Below, piece after piece: positions 1 through 12,742 of a DNA stretch of 64,000 bases. The stretch covers positions 61,838,108-61,902,107 of the forward strand of contig OX393577.1 in assembly GCA_947652605.1 (NCBI GenBank), read 5' to 3'. The DNA comes from Elmis aenea (Eukaryota; Arthropoda; Insecta; Coleoptera; Elmidae). How positions within the stretch are numbered: position 1 is the stretch's first letter; each line of letters starts with the position of its first letter. Below the pieces are notes generated by a model, which was not told where the DNA came from, did no database searches, and was given only the letters and a program-made list of their open reading frames with translations. Made by a program: the position numbers and the translations under genes.

Positions 1-1383
1 ATTCGTTTTTGATTTATTACAAAAAAACTGAAAAATGTGATTTTAGAAAAATATTATTATCTTCCCTACCATTGACGCTATTTCATTTAAACTTGGTAAC
101 GTTATGTTTTTGACCGTCCTGGGTTTGATGACGTCAACAGAAATTTTCTAAGCCTTCTAGATTTCAAGTTGCGATAGTCAACTTTTTTATATCTTATGGC
201 CGCCATATTGGATTTTTACACCATCAGACAGACAAAAAAATTAGCTTTTCAGATTGGTAACCAACATACCTTTTTTCTTTCAAAAAAACTTGTTGAAATT
301 TTAAAATTTGTGTAAATAATTCATAAAATCGAGAATGCTCTGAAAAACAATTGAAATTATAATATAAATCAAAGTGACACAACATTTTATAGGTCTAATG
401 ATAACAAAATTAAGATTGTTGGAAACATATTTAGAAGATATGTTAGGCGAATTGCCATTATTAACAATTCAAAATCATCAGTAGTTTCAGCATGAAGGAG
501 CTGGTCATCATTCCCCGCATTGTAAAAGGATATTAATTTAGATGTACGGTTTCAAAATGCATGACTTGGTACGTTTGGTCCTGTTCATTGGCCTCCGCGA
601 TCGCCATGTTTAATGCCTATGGATTACTTTTACATTGATGTTGTTTATGCAACCCCAACGGAAAATATTGAACTTCTTCGCCATAAAATCAAAAATGCTT
701 TCGACTCTATTTCGAGACAAACTATTCTAAAGGCAGTGGACGAAATGAATCTGAGGACTAACCAATACATCATACATAACGGCGCGCACTTTAAACAATT
801 TAAATAATTATTTATCTGGTGTTTTAAATTTATTGTCCTTTCGTTATTTTATTAGACCTATAAAATGTTGTGTCACTTTGATTTATTTATTATAATTTCA
901 ATTGTTTTTCAGAGCATTCTCGATTTTATGAATTATTTACACAAATTTTAAAATTTCAACAAGTTTTTTGAAAGAAAAAAGGTATGTTGGTTACCAATCT
1001 GAAAAGCTAATTTTTTTGTCTGTCTGATGGTGTAAAAATTCAATATGGCGGCCATAAGAAATAAAAAAGTTGACTATCGCAACTTGAAATCTAGAAGGCT
1101 TAGAAAATTTCTGTTGACGTCATCAAACCCAGGACGGTCAAAAACATAAAGTTACCAAGTTTAAATGAAATAACGTCAATGGTAGGGAAGATAATAATAT
1201 TTTTCTAAAATCACATTTTTCAGTTTTTTTGTAATAAATCAAAAACGAATCAAAATATCCAGGATTTCTTTTCAGATTCTTAATCGCCATAAAAATGTGC
1301 AACTTTTCTCTAATTTAACCGACCTTGTATCTCTTACCGTTTCCAAGATAGCAATGGTGAGCATCGAAAAAAGCACCACCCTG
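1..1383 (+). mobile_element. Foldback Tc1/mariner-like element, left end off window
   Basis: Bases 1-405 are the near-perfect reverse complement of 846-1250, giving about 400-bp inverted arms around a 440-bp centre that holds a transposase C-terminal remnant. To the right the sequence continues to 1383, where it ends CACCACCCTG followed by TATA, the terminus shared by other elements here. By symmetry about 130 bp of the left end should lie before base 1. The TA flank and transposase type place it in the IS630-Tc1-mariner group. The exact family name is not known to me. Confidence 0.8.
485..807 (+). pseudogene. Transposase C-terminal remnant (IS630/Tc1-mariner, DUF4817-associated type)
   Basis: Translation of 485-540 gives FQHEGAGHHSP, matching the usual FQQDGAPPHY block around the second catalytic Asp; that Asp is Glu here. 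After a stop and frame change, 577-807 reads GPVHWPPRSPCLMPMDYF and on to a C-terminal tail ending HFKQFK. This corresponds to the WPPRSPDLTPLDFF signature of insect transposases of this type, which carries the third acidic catalytic residue in its PLDFF part. Only about the last third of the protein remains. It lies between the inverted arms of its element, on the strand whose 3' side carries the CACCCTG end. It is certainly non-functional; the family assignment rests on the motif only. Confidence 0.75.
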
Positions 1384-1478
1384 TATAGGCTCAAAAACAA
1401 TAAAATCCATGAAAAAGTACCTATGAAGCAATAGAGTGAATTTAAACAATAATTAAAAAAATATTTTTTTTTATTTTA

Positions 1479-1730
1479 CAGGGCGTTAAAAAATCTGTAA
1501 CTTTTTCCCCAATGAATATGTTTGTACCATTAAGTATAACCGAGTTATTAACGATTTATTAACGATTTATAGAAATCCCCATTTTAATTTTTGTTTATTA
1601 TCTAGCGTGGTAGCGTGCCATATAACTTTTTTAAAACATTCGCCACTGAATAGATCTCAGACAAAGGAACAATTTGTCTTATTTAAACTTATGAGATCCA
1701 AATAGTGGCCCTTCTATGTGGACCACCATG
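1479..1730 (+). mobile_element. 252-bp MITE, family A copy 1
   Basis: Starts CAGGGCG after TTTTA and ends GGACCACCATG before TATA. Related copies lie at 16322-16551 and 59846-60100. Shared landmarks are a TTTGTACCATTAAGTATAA block, TTATTATCTAGCGT, and a terminal AGTGGCCC..TATGTGGACCACC block. There is no coding capacity. TA flanks fit the Tc1/mariner group. Confidence 0.75.
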
Positions 1731-1732
1731 TA

Positions 1733-4700
1733 TAATAGAATCAATTGCTTATACTGTTTTACTGATTCGTTAGCTGTTTCGTTAGAAGTATTTTTTTCTT
1801 ATGATCAAGAGGCGTAAAGCTGTGATACTGTTAAGGAATTGACATAGATTAAAAGCTGAATAAAAAAGTAATCATTTAATTAACCACAAGCTAGACCCTT
1901 TATTAAAAATATTTTGACTACAGGTAAAGGCAAATCGGGAAATCGGGAACCAAATTTGTTAATCCGGTCCTGTAGCCTTCAACAGTTTGTTAAATCCCGA
2001 ACTAATTGGTATCGGTTTATATAATATTCAACGAATGTGTTCACCAATCAAATCAATTCGCATCCCGAAAATATAAATCAATGAAATCTGCATGCAGCGA
2101 ACAGGATAAAAATCGCCGTTTTCAATTAGATAAATGGGTTTGCACCTGTAAACAATTTGCTATTCTCAGAACTTCAATTAGTACGGCAACATCAAGCCTG
2201 GCTGTGTAGAACTGGTGTTGTAATGAATCTCGAACCGGTCATATATCATGATTTAACAATTTGCACGTTACTAGTGTGTTCCAGCACTATGCCAGAAAAT
2301 TTACGAGATTCCCATTGCCAAGAGTATTGTGTTAGCATTTCGACTACACACATATCTGTATTACAATGCGTTGCCGTTGTTGTGCTGTTGTCGTTGTCCT
2401 GAACACGTGATTATTTTATAGTTCTTAACGCGCAAGATAATTAATTTTGTTGGTGACCAAGACTCTTGACAGTTTAACCAAAATTGTGTCCACGTCAAGG
2501 AAGACAAGCGCTCGCACAACATCAGTTCTTTTAAAGAATTATTACAAATATAATATTAAAGACAAATGTGGGAAAAGTTAAAAATTTTGAACACTTTTGG
2601 AATAAAAAATTGAAAGCTACTTTATTAACGTATATTTTACGTTTTAATGTAGATATTCATCAGTAACGCTACAAAAAATAATGGGAAAAAAATGAAAAGC
2701 TGCTTTGAAAAAACAATTCCTTTAAAGCTTTTTGTGGCTTGGCAGGAAATTGGTCAGAGAATTCAAAAATATACTGAATCGGTATTGATGAGATAGTTGG
2801 TAATTGGTGGGGTTGGATTTGAAAAATCCCAATTAAAAATGTGTGTTTTAGAAGGCACATGTAATGAAAAATACTTTTAAAATCAACTCTGATTAACTTC
2901 ATTAAAAAAGATATATGTATCTCTTGATGCAGTCAACAGAAAATTATTTAAAGTGACAATTTTCCATAAATATTAAACATATCGAACTTAGAAGTAAACC
3001 CAAAAAACGTTTAACCTAGTTATGAAGAATAACAAATTGTTCTCAAAATAAAAATTGATAGTTTATATAAGGCCAAAATTTATCAAAAATCTTTAGTTGA
3101 AGTGGAATGTGGAATGTAATGAGTTCAAAACAAAATTAACTGATGATAACTATCATCAAATTAAAAATACCATGCCTATATAAAAAATAAGGTGCACTAA
3201 ATTTTCGTTACCAAATGTGCAACTTAAACAATTATATCTTTTAACTTCTGTTAAAATGTAATCTGTTAATAAAAATTTCGACAATGAAAAGTATAAGTGT
3301 TTGTTGGTTCTAATAATCCCAATCAAGTGGACAGATTTCTGTGGGAACATTTAAGTCTTTTGTTTTTGATTATTCTTCCGTGTAATGTTTATTCTGCTAT
3401 AACACCGCAAATACTGCCAAAAGTCGGTACCACCAAAATATGAACTCTGAAGGTATACGAACTGCGATTGAAAATGTAACTATAGTATATCCCATATAAG
3501 ACCTCTCATATCGGCTTAAGCAGTTGGAACAACCCACGTACATACACAATCTTGGATTATAAACCTTAAATGATTTGTATGGCACAACACCTAAAATCAT
3601 AATCGCATACCACATCTTTCTAATTGCTTTTCTTTGAGCATAATGACCATAATGCTGCAGTTCTAAACAAGTTCTCGCTAAAAGCTTATTACCTTATATA
3701 GGCTATAATAGATTTTAAATTATAATTGTTTACAAGCAAAAACTTTTGGGAAACACTGATACAGATATTAATTTTCTTTTACCTAAGAACAAATTAAACC
3801 TTATTGAACCTATAATTAGGGATCAAATTTCGACTGCTTGCAATAATCTTCATGAATCCGCCTTCAATTAGATGACAACTTTCATTGGCGTAGACTGAAT
3901 TGTAAACACAAATAATATTTAAAGAAAGAGACGAAGATTGTGCATTTGTTTCGTTTAGTTCTGCCTCTTCTTAATCCGCTGTGAGCAATTTTCTCGTTGC
4001 TACCTATACAAATTAAAAACACGGAATTAATTGAATGTAGAAGAATATTAATATGCGTGATTAAAAATCAATCTTTGAAGTATCCAGAAAAATGTTTTAA
4101 ATATTTATAATTTATTTATTTACACAAATTTTTAATTTTGTAAATTGTCAATTCATTTGCAATATTTTACAAGGACAATTAATTAATTCGCTATCAAAGT
4201 GATTTAGCAAAGAAAAATTAAAGCCATCGTTCAATCTGGATATTTTAATTTTATTATGCATTTTTTGAACAATTTTTAACACAATTAGAATATTAAGTTT
4301 CAGGTACTATGGTGCACAAATATAAGTATCATTGTAATTTTTATTTGAAACAATTTAGTCTAACAAATATATAAACCAGCGTGTTAGTAACGTATGTGTG
4401 TGTGTATTTTTAGAGATTTTTTAATAACTTAATTAAACCAAAGCTTTGTGTAAAAACTTTCATGATTATAGGTTCTTATATATCCACAATTTCAACAATG
4501 ATCTTCATAATAATTTCCAATGATCGTTTCAAATTTGAATCACCCAATTTTACGTCCATTATACCACAAAATTGCGGTTTCTCGACATTGTCAAAAATCT
4601 ACATAAATGTCGTGAAATTTTTGTGCAACCTTAAACACCTCATCAATTTAAAAATAATTCGTAAGGTGAAAAATTCATCACTTCCACATAATGTTTCATT

Positions 4701-5579
4701 AAAAGCACCGCTACCAAATCGTGTTTAATAAATCAAAAAACATTACAACACTTAATATTAAACACTTTGAGACGTCTTTGTCGAAATGGATTGGGTTTGA
4801 AGATTTTAATTTGGAGATTAAGTTAATGTAGATAGCCCATCGATAATATGCAAGACAATATTAAGTGTAATAAGATATTGACTTCGTACTTATAATCAGT
4901 CGTTGCCGACTTCCTACGAATTTAGACTTTTTTTATTAACAATTCACGTTTTATTGGCACGCCAACTACTTTAAAATTGGGTAATTGGACGAAATTTACA
5001 ATGATAAACGAACAAAAAAACACGAGACATCATTTTGAGATAGAAGTTATTAAAACCGGTAAACATCACCTACAATAATAACAGTTCATTAGGGAACATG
5101 ATCCTAAAATTATAAAGAAAGATGATCATTGTAATATTATAATGATGCTGGGTGATTACTGATTTGTTTATTTTTAAAGTGCACCATAGGAGGTAACAAA
5201 TTGTGCGTCGTTTTAAATTCCCATTCATGCATGGCCTACCTGGCGTGTGGATAGAACCTGTTTATACGTTGCATGCAGATTTGTATTCAAAATATTAAGG
5301 TTATATTTAGTTGAGAGATTAAAAGATGTTAGAAAATTCCGACGACATAGTTAACAACTAAAGAAGTGGAAGTTTTTTGGAAATTACATACTAACTTTGA
5401 TCAAAACAAAAAAACTGCTACGCCAAGAATACGTTACCAACTGAAAAATTTGAGTTACCAAGTTACTTATAAGCAAAAATTAGATGTTATTTTTTTTTAT
5501 ATTTAAAAGTCATAAATACAAGTAAAATATTTTCCACAAGAAGAGGATATCAAAAGAAACTAAGACGCAAGTGTACGTA
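1733..5579. other. AT-rich stretch without recognised gene
   Basis: Scattered short ORFs under 90 codons have no recognisable motif and no good splice context. A short (GT)n run lies near 4393-4405. I see no transposon ends here. It may be intergenic or intronic. Confidence 0.5.
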
Positions 5580-5985
5580 CTCATTCTCACGTACAGTACA
5601 GAAACTAGGACGCCAACACAAAAACAAAAACAAAGAATACAGGTACAGGAAATGAGATTTTTGAGAAGAATAGAGGGATGTAGACTGATCGATAAAATCA
5701 GTAACGAAAAAATATGAGAAAACCTAGGAGTAACAGATATTAAGAAAAAGATGGAGACGAATCAATTAAGATAGCTTGGACATTTACTACGCATGCCAGA
5801 AAGTAGATACGCGAAAATAGGATTGAAAATGAGATGGAGGGAAAAATAAATAGAGGAAGACCAAGAATAAAGTGGGAAAAAGAAGTGAGGCAGAGACCAG
5901 AAGAAAGTGGAGTCAGATGGAGAGATGTGCCACAATTAGCTAACGATAGGCAGGAGTGGGGAAACTTAGAAAAATAGAAAATTAT
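5580..5985 (+). pseudogene. Non-LTR retrotransposon ORF2 3' end (RTE-like)
   Basis: The frame reads MRFLRRIEGCRLIDKI, then a region matching the (W)LGHxxRM block (LGHLLRMPESRYAK), then a basic GRPR-like segment and a C-terminal tail. This order is the extreme C-terminus of ORF2 in RTE-like insect LINEs, downstream of the reverse transcriptase. Several stops break it (after NEKI, in the QLR*LGH segment and in REK*IEED). The same 3' segment recurs at 31617-31800 and 32175-32375. The copy is 5' truncated: no RT domain is present. Clade assignment is from motif memory. Confidence 0.7.
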
Positions 5986-6234
5986 ATTAAGAAGATGTTT
6001 TTCTTAAAGCACATTGACGTTAAAAATGTAATTCAACTAATTTTTTACGTTTTTGTCCATTTTATCCCAAAATCAAACATTATTTGATATAAATATACAA
6101 AAAATCTAGAATTTAAATAACAGTTTTTAACAATCATTTTATTTTTAATAATTTTATGCCCTGTAAAAGATTTTTGGATGTTTTGTAGCTACAATACAGT
6201 AAACGTTATGTATTTTGTCAATTATGAATTTATA

Positions 6235-6358
6235 CAGGGTGCGCCATTAGTGCGATAAAGTCCATTATTGCCCTTAATGTCAACTTAATAAAAAAAAGTT
6301 TTTATTGAAACTTATAGTATTTCTAGACGTGCATGTTTTAAAATTAGTTTCAAGTATA
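6235..6358 (+). mobile_element. Left end of a CAGGGTG element, extent unclear
   Basis: TATA then CAGGGTGCGCCATTAG begins here. No matching right end was found before the next element starts at 6359, so this is a fragment or its partner end lies further right. Confidence 0.45.
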
Positions 6359-6418
6359 CAGGGTGTTTCATAAAAGTGGGGCGTCACTAAAGGTATTTTT
6401 TTAAAATTGAACACCCAG
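6359..6418 (+). mobile_element. 60-bp CAGGGTG micro-MITE
   Basis: TA, CAGGGTGTTTCATAAAAG ... AATTGAACACCCAG, TA. The ends are inverted with one mismatch and flanked by TA. It could also be one terminus of a larger rearranged element. Confidence 0.5.
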
Positions 6419-6658
6419 TATATTTTTGCATAATCGAATTCAGCAAGAAAATCTCCATATGACAGTATTTTGTTTTTTTTTATTTTTTTGCGACGTTGCC
6501 AATTTATCTCAAAAAATCTTTGAATTTCCAGAAAAACAGGGTACAATACTTGTCTAGAGCGCAACGTTATGAATAATAATTGGCAAATGATATTTTGCAC
6601 ATACAAAGTCAAAAGATGTAGTCATAGTCTAAATACATCAAAATTAATTTATATTATA

Positions 6659-6736
6659 CAGGGTGTTTCTTAGAGATGTGCCAACTTCCCAATTTTCAAA
6701 CATCAATAACTTAATATTTTCAAATGGAACACCCTG
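6659..6736 (+). mobile_element. 78-bp CAGGGTG micro-MITE
   Basis: TA, CAGGGTGTTTCTTAGAG ... AATGGAACACCCTG, TA. Ends are inverted and TA-flanked. The next foldback starts only 18 bp further on. Confidence 0.55.
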
Positions 6737-6753
6737 TATATTATTAGGTCATT

Positions 6754-7869
6754 TTGTTGCATTTTTGTTTTTCTTCAACTTTTCTTAATACTTACCTATA
6801 CCTAAAATGAATATTTTCGGAGATATTTACATTTAACTTATTCTTATAAGCGTTGTGTAGGGATTTCCTAGTTTTTTCGGAGTAGGCCCCGACTTTGACA
6901 ATAGAAACAATAATTTCTGTAGAAACAAATGTCAGAGTAAATTGATGTCAATTGTTAAAACATAAATAAATGAGTATAACATATTCAATATGAATTTTCT
7001 AAAAAAAGAATTGATTGATACGGTCTATGTACAGGGTGGAGTATTTTCGATGCCCATACAGGGGGATAATCTCGGTAATTATCAGAGATTTAAAAAAACT
7101 AAGTACGTAGTCTCGATTTCTTTTTTCGAGAGGAATTTATTGTCGTACACAGATTTTTTATATCTTTTTTAATTTTCGAAATATAGTCAAAACCGGATTT
7201 TTGTCAATTTTCAAAAATGTTAAATATCTCGCTTAAACAAAAAGATGAAGAAAAACTTTAGACATTTTTGCATAGTTTTTTGTCCTTAATAAGATAGCAA
7301 TATTATTTTTTTTTAACTCATACGAATATCGATATATTACACCTAACTTTCTTATTTTAAATAGCAACCATAAGCAAATCATATATTTTTGAAAAGCGCA
7401 AAAAGTAAGCTTTTGATGTATATCAAAGCCAACCATGGTGGCCATTTAAAATAAGAAAGTTAGGTGTAATGAATCGATATTTATATAAGTAAAAAAATTG
7501 TTTACGACAATAAATACCTCTTAGTTTTTTTTAATCTCTGATAATTACCGAGATTATCCCTCTGTATGGGCATCGAAAATACTCCACCCTGAACATAGAC
7601 CGTATCAATCAATTCTTTTTTTGGAAAATTCATATTGAATATGTTATACTCATTTATTTATGTTTTAACAATTGACATCAATTTACTCTGACATTTGTTA
7701 CTACAGAAATTATTGTTTCTATTGTCAAAGTCGGGGCCTACTCCGAAAAAACTAGGAAATCCCTACACAACGCTTATAAGAATAAGTTAAATGTAAATAT
7801 CTCCGAAAATATTCATTTTAGGTATAGGTAAGTATTAAGAAAAGTTGAAGAAAAACAAAAATGCAACAA
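6754..7869. mobile_element. 1.1-kb foldback element with about 350-bp arms
   Basis: 6754-7105 and about 7525-7869 are inverted copies (outer ends TTGTTGC / GCAACAA). A second inverted pair (about 7327-7363 and 7444-7482, sharing ACACCTAACTTTCTTATTTTAAA in part) continues the palindrome toward its centre. The left arm carries extra blocks at about 7106-7132 and 7175-7325 that are missing on the right. Internal GTACAGGGTGGAG at about 7031 is mirrored at about 7583. No transposase remains. Confidence 0.7.
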
Positions 7870-10681
7870 TATAAAATAAAAAATTAAATTAAACCAATCA
7901 ATGTTATTGCTTTGCGCTTCAAAAACATATTTACGGATTGTTTGTACCTAAAATTTACTTTTTACAGTTTTTTACAATATCTAGATTATAAAGGACGTTA
8001 CGGAAAATTTAATTAGTTAGGAGTAGGCCTTTGAAATTTAAACATTTTGTTCTAAATTGCGTTTGGATGACAGGGTCCGTAAGTAGAAGGTATGTATAAA
8101 TTTTTTTTGTTAAAGTTTTGAACATAAATAACTTGCTATATAATCTTTCTACAAAATTATCATATATTACAATCTCTTAATAAAACATGTGTCGCTGATT
8201 AATATTTATTTTTACGCATTTCCGATTGAACCAATAATACCAATTTGAAGTAGTCTAACGCCGGGGGCCCCAAGCCGCTATACGACGGATAGAAAAATTC
8301 CTACCGTCTTGTGAATAATTTATTATGAAGTTTGTTAGGAACCATGGGGCCTTGATTAAGAGAGTGACTTATGAATTCACTTAATCAAATTTATGTTGTT
8401 GGTACCAATTGTAGTGTTAATAAATAAACAAGCGCGCATGATTTATGCTTATTGATTTTTGTGTACCAAACACATTTGGATTATACTATATTTGTAACGC
8501 AGCGAACAAATTGTTTTTTAAAATTAACTAACAGTAGTTAAATTAAGGCAGCAGGTATGTTTATTATGCTCTTGTTTCAAGAGCGGATGGAGTTGTTTTT
8601 ATGCTTGTAGGTTGGCACCTAATAAAAAATTGGTCTTGTCGGTTCGCTAAGATTAAAAAACAGGTCACCAAAACTGCATTGGAATTTATACCAACCGATT
8701 TAGATATAAATAGATACGACTTCTAAGTATGGTAATGTGCTACATACAAGTTTGCAAAAATGAAACTAATTTATTAATTATAGAATATGACGTTGCAAAA
8801 TATACCTTATCTTGTTTGGTATAGTTTTAGAAATAGTTGTGAAATACTGCTGTAATCGATATACCAAACAAATCGATGTTTACTAATGTGTAAGCCTGTG
8901 GGGCTTTAAGAAATTGTACCTTAGGTCATTTTGCGAAAACATTTTCAATAAATATGCGTTTGCTTGGCTGTGTTGCAAACACACAAATGTTTAAAGTAGT
9001 TTTTTCCTTAACTTTATTTGAATTAAGTCAATATAATATTATTTTGAGATATTAAATGTTTTGCATTTCAATGTACACAAACATATGTATGCTAAGTAGA
9101 GAGAAATTTTATTTGTATTTGTTATCTCGATTACTTATATTTTTATTTGTCTACATAATACCGCACAGACGTTAATAAATTGCCATTTTTCAATACTGTT
9201 AAGTGACTTAAGTAAATTTTAAAATTATAAGTTAATAAAAACTACCGACTTATGTTGATTTTGAGCGGTGTGTTTTATTAAACTGATGTTTGATAAGACC
9301 GTAATTTAAGAAAATTGAATAGTAAATTAAATACCTACAACTGATTATTGTTATGTATTCATTTATAAGTTTATTCAAGTATTTCCTTTGTCATTAATAT
9401 TTATAAAATACATAAGTAATAAATAAATTCCTCAGTATATTTTGAAATATAAGTGAGAATAACCAATTAACATAACATATTTCGTATGAAAGTTTATTTA
9501 TGTATTGACACATTATTAGGAGTTATGAAGACTAGAGACCTTTCGTTTTGTTTAAAATTTTTAAAATGACTATTTTAAATTGGGGGTATATAGGACAGCA
9601 AACCGATAATTATGCCATATTGAAAATAATGTATTTGCACATCTCTTAATCAATAAAATTTCTATCAATAAAAATAGTAATGACTTTAAAAGAAATGGGA
9701 AGTGATGTGTTTAAAAATAAAAATACCATATATTTTGGTAATCTTGAACAGCTTTAACAAATTTTTTGCAAACAGTGATTTATTTCAACAGAAACAGCCC
9801 AATTGTTGAATTATATTTAACTGTAAAGACGTTTAAAATAAATAAATTAATAATAAATAAACGTCTTACCTTTTTGTTTAATACTCAACCGGTTTCGACG
9901 AAGAAATATCCACTTAAATGGGGGGTCGATTCCCTAACATTGCCTAATAATTTCTTAGCCTGCAACAAAAATTACTATAAACAACATGCCAATAAGACCA
10001 ATATAGACCTAACATTTAAAAAAATTAATACAAACATAATGTCGTTAATAAAAAACATCATATTTATTAAGAAACAACAACAAAAAAATTGAGTCGACTT
10101 ATTATACATATATTTGTGTTGCTGGACTTTAATTGTTCATTAATAAACATCCTTAACTGGTGTCAAGATAAGAATGTTATATGGACTAGTTATTTTTCTA
10201 TATTAATTATTGAAAACGATGCTAAAATTCTATTACAAAATGGAAGTAAATCAAGTTTTTGCCGCAAAAATGTTTTTTTTTTATAGCAAAATAACCATAA
10301 ACGCCAATTTCAACTTCCTCTTCAGACAAGAAGTTTCTACTCCACCAATTTTTTTTCAAAAATATTCCAATAACTGCCAAAACACTATATTACGATAGAA
10401 CTTTTTTCTGCCAAAAATTGAAGAAACCTTCCTCTTTTTGATACTAAACAGAGCTTCTTTTGCTTTGGAATTTGTCAAACCAGAGGTGACCTATAGCCAA
10501 GCAAGGCGCCTTTTTATAAAATTAATAACAAAAACTCTCTTTGAGCTCACAATCTTTTTTAAAATCGTAATACATCATTAATCGAAGATTCTCTTGCAAT
10601 GATTAATTTTTGTTTTTGCATCCTCCCGGAAAATCAGTTGTTTCCGGTCAATTTTTAGGCTGAAAAATACATCTTTACTAG
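7870..10681. other. AT-rich stretch, no gene recognised; one dispersed repeat
   Basis: Bases about 9045-9170 match about 58955-59080, sharing ATTAAATG, TTGCATTT, GTAGAGAAATTT and TTACTTATATTTTT in order. Otherwise only short ORFs are seen (the longest, 9766-10092, is low-complexity Asn/Lys/Phe-rich and probably chance). Confidence 0.5.
9045..9170 (+). repeat. Diverged dispersed repeat, copy 1
   Basis: Colinear with about 58955-59080 through several shared blocks separated by small indels. Identity of the family is unknown. Confidence 0.5.
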
Positions 10682-10781
10682 CCTAGGCAAGAAAGTAACA
10701 GCTTGTCGTGGTAATGAGTTGCCTTTATCGACCTAGGCTGGAAAGTAGCTGGTTGCCATAGTGATGAGTTGTTTTGTTGAT
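10682..10781 (+). repeat. Two 50-bp tandem units
   Basis: Units 10682-10731 and 10732-10781 each begin CCTAGGC and share GAAAGTA, TGGTAATGAGTTG or TAGTGATGAGTTG. The period is exactly 50 bp. Confidence 0.7.
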
Positions 10782-11975
10782 TTGCGCTGTCAAACAAGCG
10801 TCATTATACCACTAAGCGAGTTTTCACCTGTAGTTTGTTAAGTTTTTGTTTATTTATGGATGGTGACGATAGTGATTTTGGTGTCAGTGGCGGACGAAGT
10901 AAAAATATTGTACGTAACATACCCGTAAAGTTCCTTTACTGGACTCGTATGCTTTCAGGACTCGCCTATGTCTCGTCCAAAAACTGTCTACTCGTCCAGA
11001 AAGGTACCACTTTCCGGTCTTGTTACTTAAATAATTGTTACTACTTCCTATATTTTAAGGAATTAATAAACTAGGTTTTCGTCAACTTGACAGTCAGTTA
11101 AACCTCAAAGGTGTAAAGGTACTTTAGAATAGATAAAAATTAAATAACACAAAGGGGTGGATTTTGTTTTTTATGGTCTACAAGTGTAGTGTAGTTATTA
11201 TTCTTAATAAACTCAGCTTGTCCCCCGTATAGAGATAACATATTTTATACCTATAAATTACTGGTTATAAAGTCATCAAGAGCAGTTTTTTATTGTTGCT
11301 CAAACTTTATACCAGCAACATTTCACTCTGTAAGTAATTAACTTGTGCCTAATTAATTAGCGAATATTAATTACCCGCCTATGTAGAAAAAAAGTCATGT
11401 GCCGACCGGTCGTTCTAGATTTTTATTGCTAATTACATCGAAGTTAAATTCTGAACTCATTTAGAGCTGTATTTCATATTTCGTTTTTGATTATTAAGTT
11501 AACTGAGTTTACGTAATGTAGTATCAAAATTTGACCCAACTCTCAATATGTGCAAGGGCCTTTTCTTCCAGGTCGCGTTAATTTAACCTAATATGAAACT
11601 GCTGTTGTGTTGTGCGATCGGTAGCGAATATCAATTTAAAATACCATAGCAGCGTTCGCCGCTTGGGACCAACGTGACCTAATTGAAATTGTGGTTGGTG
11701 AAGGCCTATGGGATTAGCATAGCAATGAACGTATTGTAAAATTCAAAGTAGAATAGAAAGAAGCGTGCAGCGTTTGAAAAAATAAAAGGCTACGATACAC
11801 TAACCACACAATATCCGTAAAGGACTTTACAAAATGCTAGTGAATGAATGCATATTTTTTTTAATAGTTTGAGATGCAGTGGTTTGAATAAAATAGAAAT
11901 GGTATAAATAGAAAAATACTACAATATACGGTACAAAAATAGCTATAAAAAAGACAACAAATTCATAGGAATATA
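10782..11975. other. Unassigned sequence
   Basis: An ORF at 10856-11074 opens with an acidic run MDGDDSDFGVSGG, a style seen at transposase N-termini, but nothing further is recognisable. Bases 11400-11720 are less AT-rich than their surroundings and show no repeat structure. Confidence 0.35.
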
Positions 11976-12130
11976 CAGGGTGTTTCAGGAGGAGAGACCA
12001 GGGATGAAAGTACAATTTTTTGTTTTTATTTGATTTCTCATAGAAAACAACAAGTTTTTTACATTCAAATTGATTTAATGATAGATTGGACACTATTTCT
12101 CCTTCCAAGATATTTATTTCATATAATATA
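11976..12130 (+). mobile_element. CAGGGTG element fragment
   Basis: TATA, CAGGGTGTTTCAGGAGG starts here. It is followed directly by another element, and no matching right terminus was seen, so it is probably truncated. Confidence 0.45.
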
Positions 12131-12742
12131 CAGGGTGTGTATAAATTGGCGGAAGCGCTCCACGTGACGATGTTCTTCGTAAAATTTTAAGTCGAAAATC
12201 TTGATACAAAAAACTTGTACCATGCTTGCTATGGCCTCAGAAACCATTAAAAAAAAAAAAATTGGCAACATTGCATATATTGATTTGCGTTTGGACATTT
12301 TATTATCAGCAATTTTACTTAGGTATTTACAATTTTTGTTCGAACTGAAAGCATTCAGTTCGTAAACATAGCTGCAAACTTTTGGGTATCGTAAAACACA
12401 AACTAGAAATAATTACGAGAAAAACAGAGATGACAATGTTGCCATATGTATTATTTTCATTCAAATCAGTGATTTACATATTTTCAACACCAATTTTTGA
12501 AAGAAAGAACACAATATCTAGGAAAAAATACTATTCGAAATTTATTTTTATTCCAAATTGCAGCTTTTTCATTTGCAAGTATTAAATAATAACGCTTATT
12601 AAAAGACTGAATGTCAAAACTTTGAGGACCTCTTGCAGACACAGCAAGCATGGTACAACATTTTCGTATTATGATTTTCGACTTTGAATTTTACGAAGAA
12701 CATCGCCACGTTTAGCGCTTCCGCCAATTTTTACACACCCTG
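12131..12742. mobile_element. 612-bp TA-flanked TIR element
   Basis: Begins CAGGGTGTGTATAAATTGGC and ends with the inverted form AATTTTTACACACCCTG. The inverted arms extend about 110 bp (GGCGGAAGCGCT, ATGTTCTTCGTAAAATT, TTGTACCATGCTTGCT mirrored near 12640-12720). TA lies on both sides at 12129-12130 and 12743-12744. The centre has only chance ORFs. Confidence 0.8.

Noticed and set aside
6280..6612. 110-codon minus ORF
   Set aside because: Spans micro-MITE ends and AT-rich DNA; no motif and low-complexity composition.
11295..11335. Candidate 14-nt exon CAACATTTCACTCT before GTAAGT
   Set aside because: The acceptor side (TTTATACCAG) has a weak pyrimidine tract and no branch-like motif at the right distance, unlike 60300-60318.
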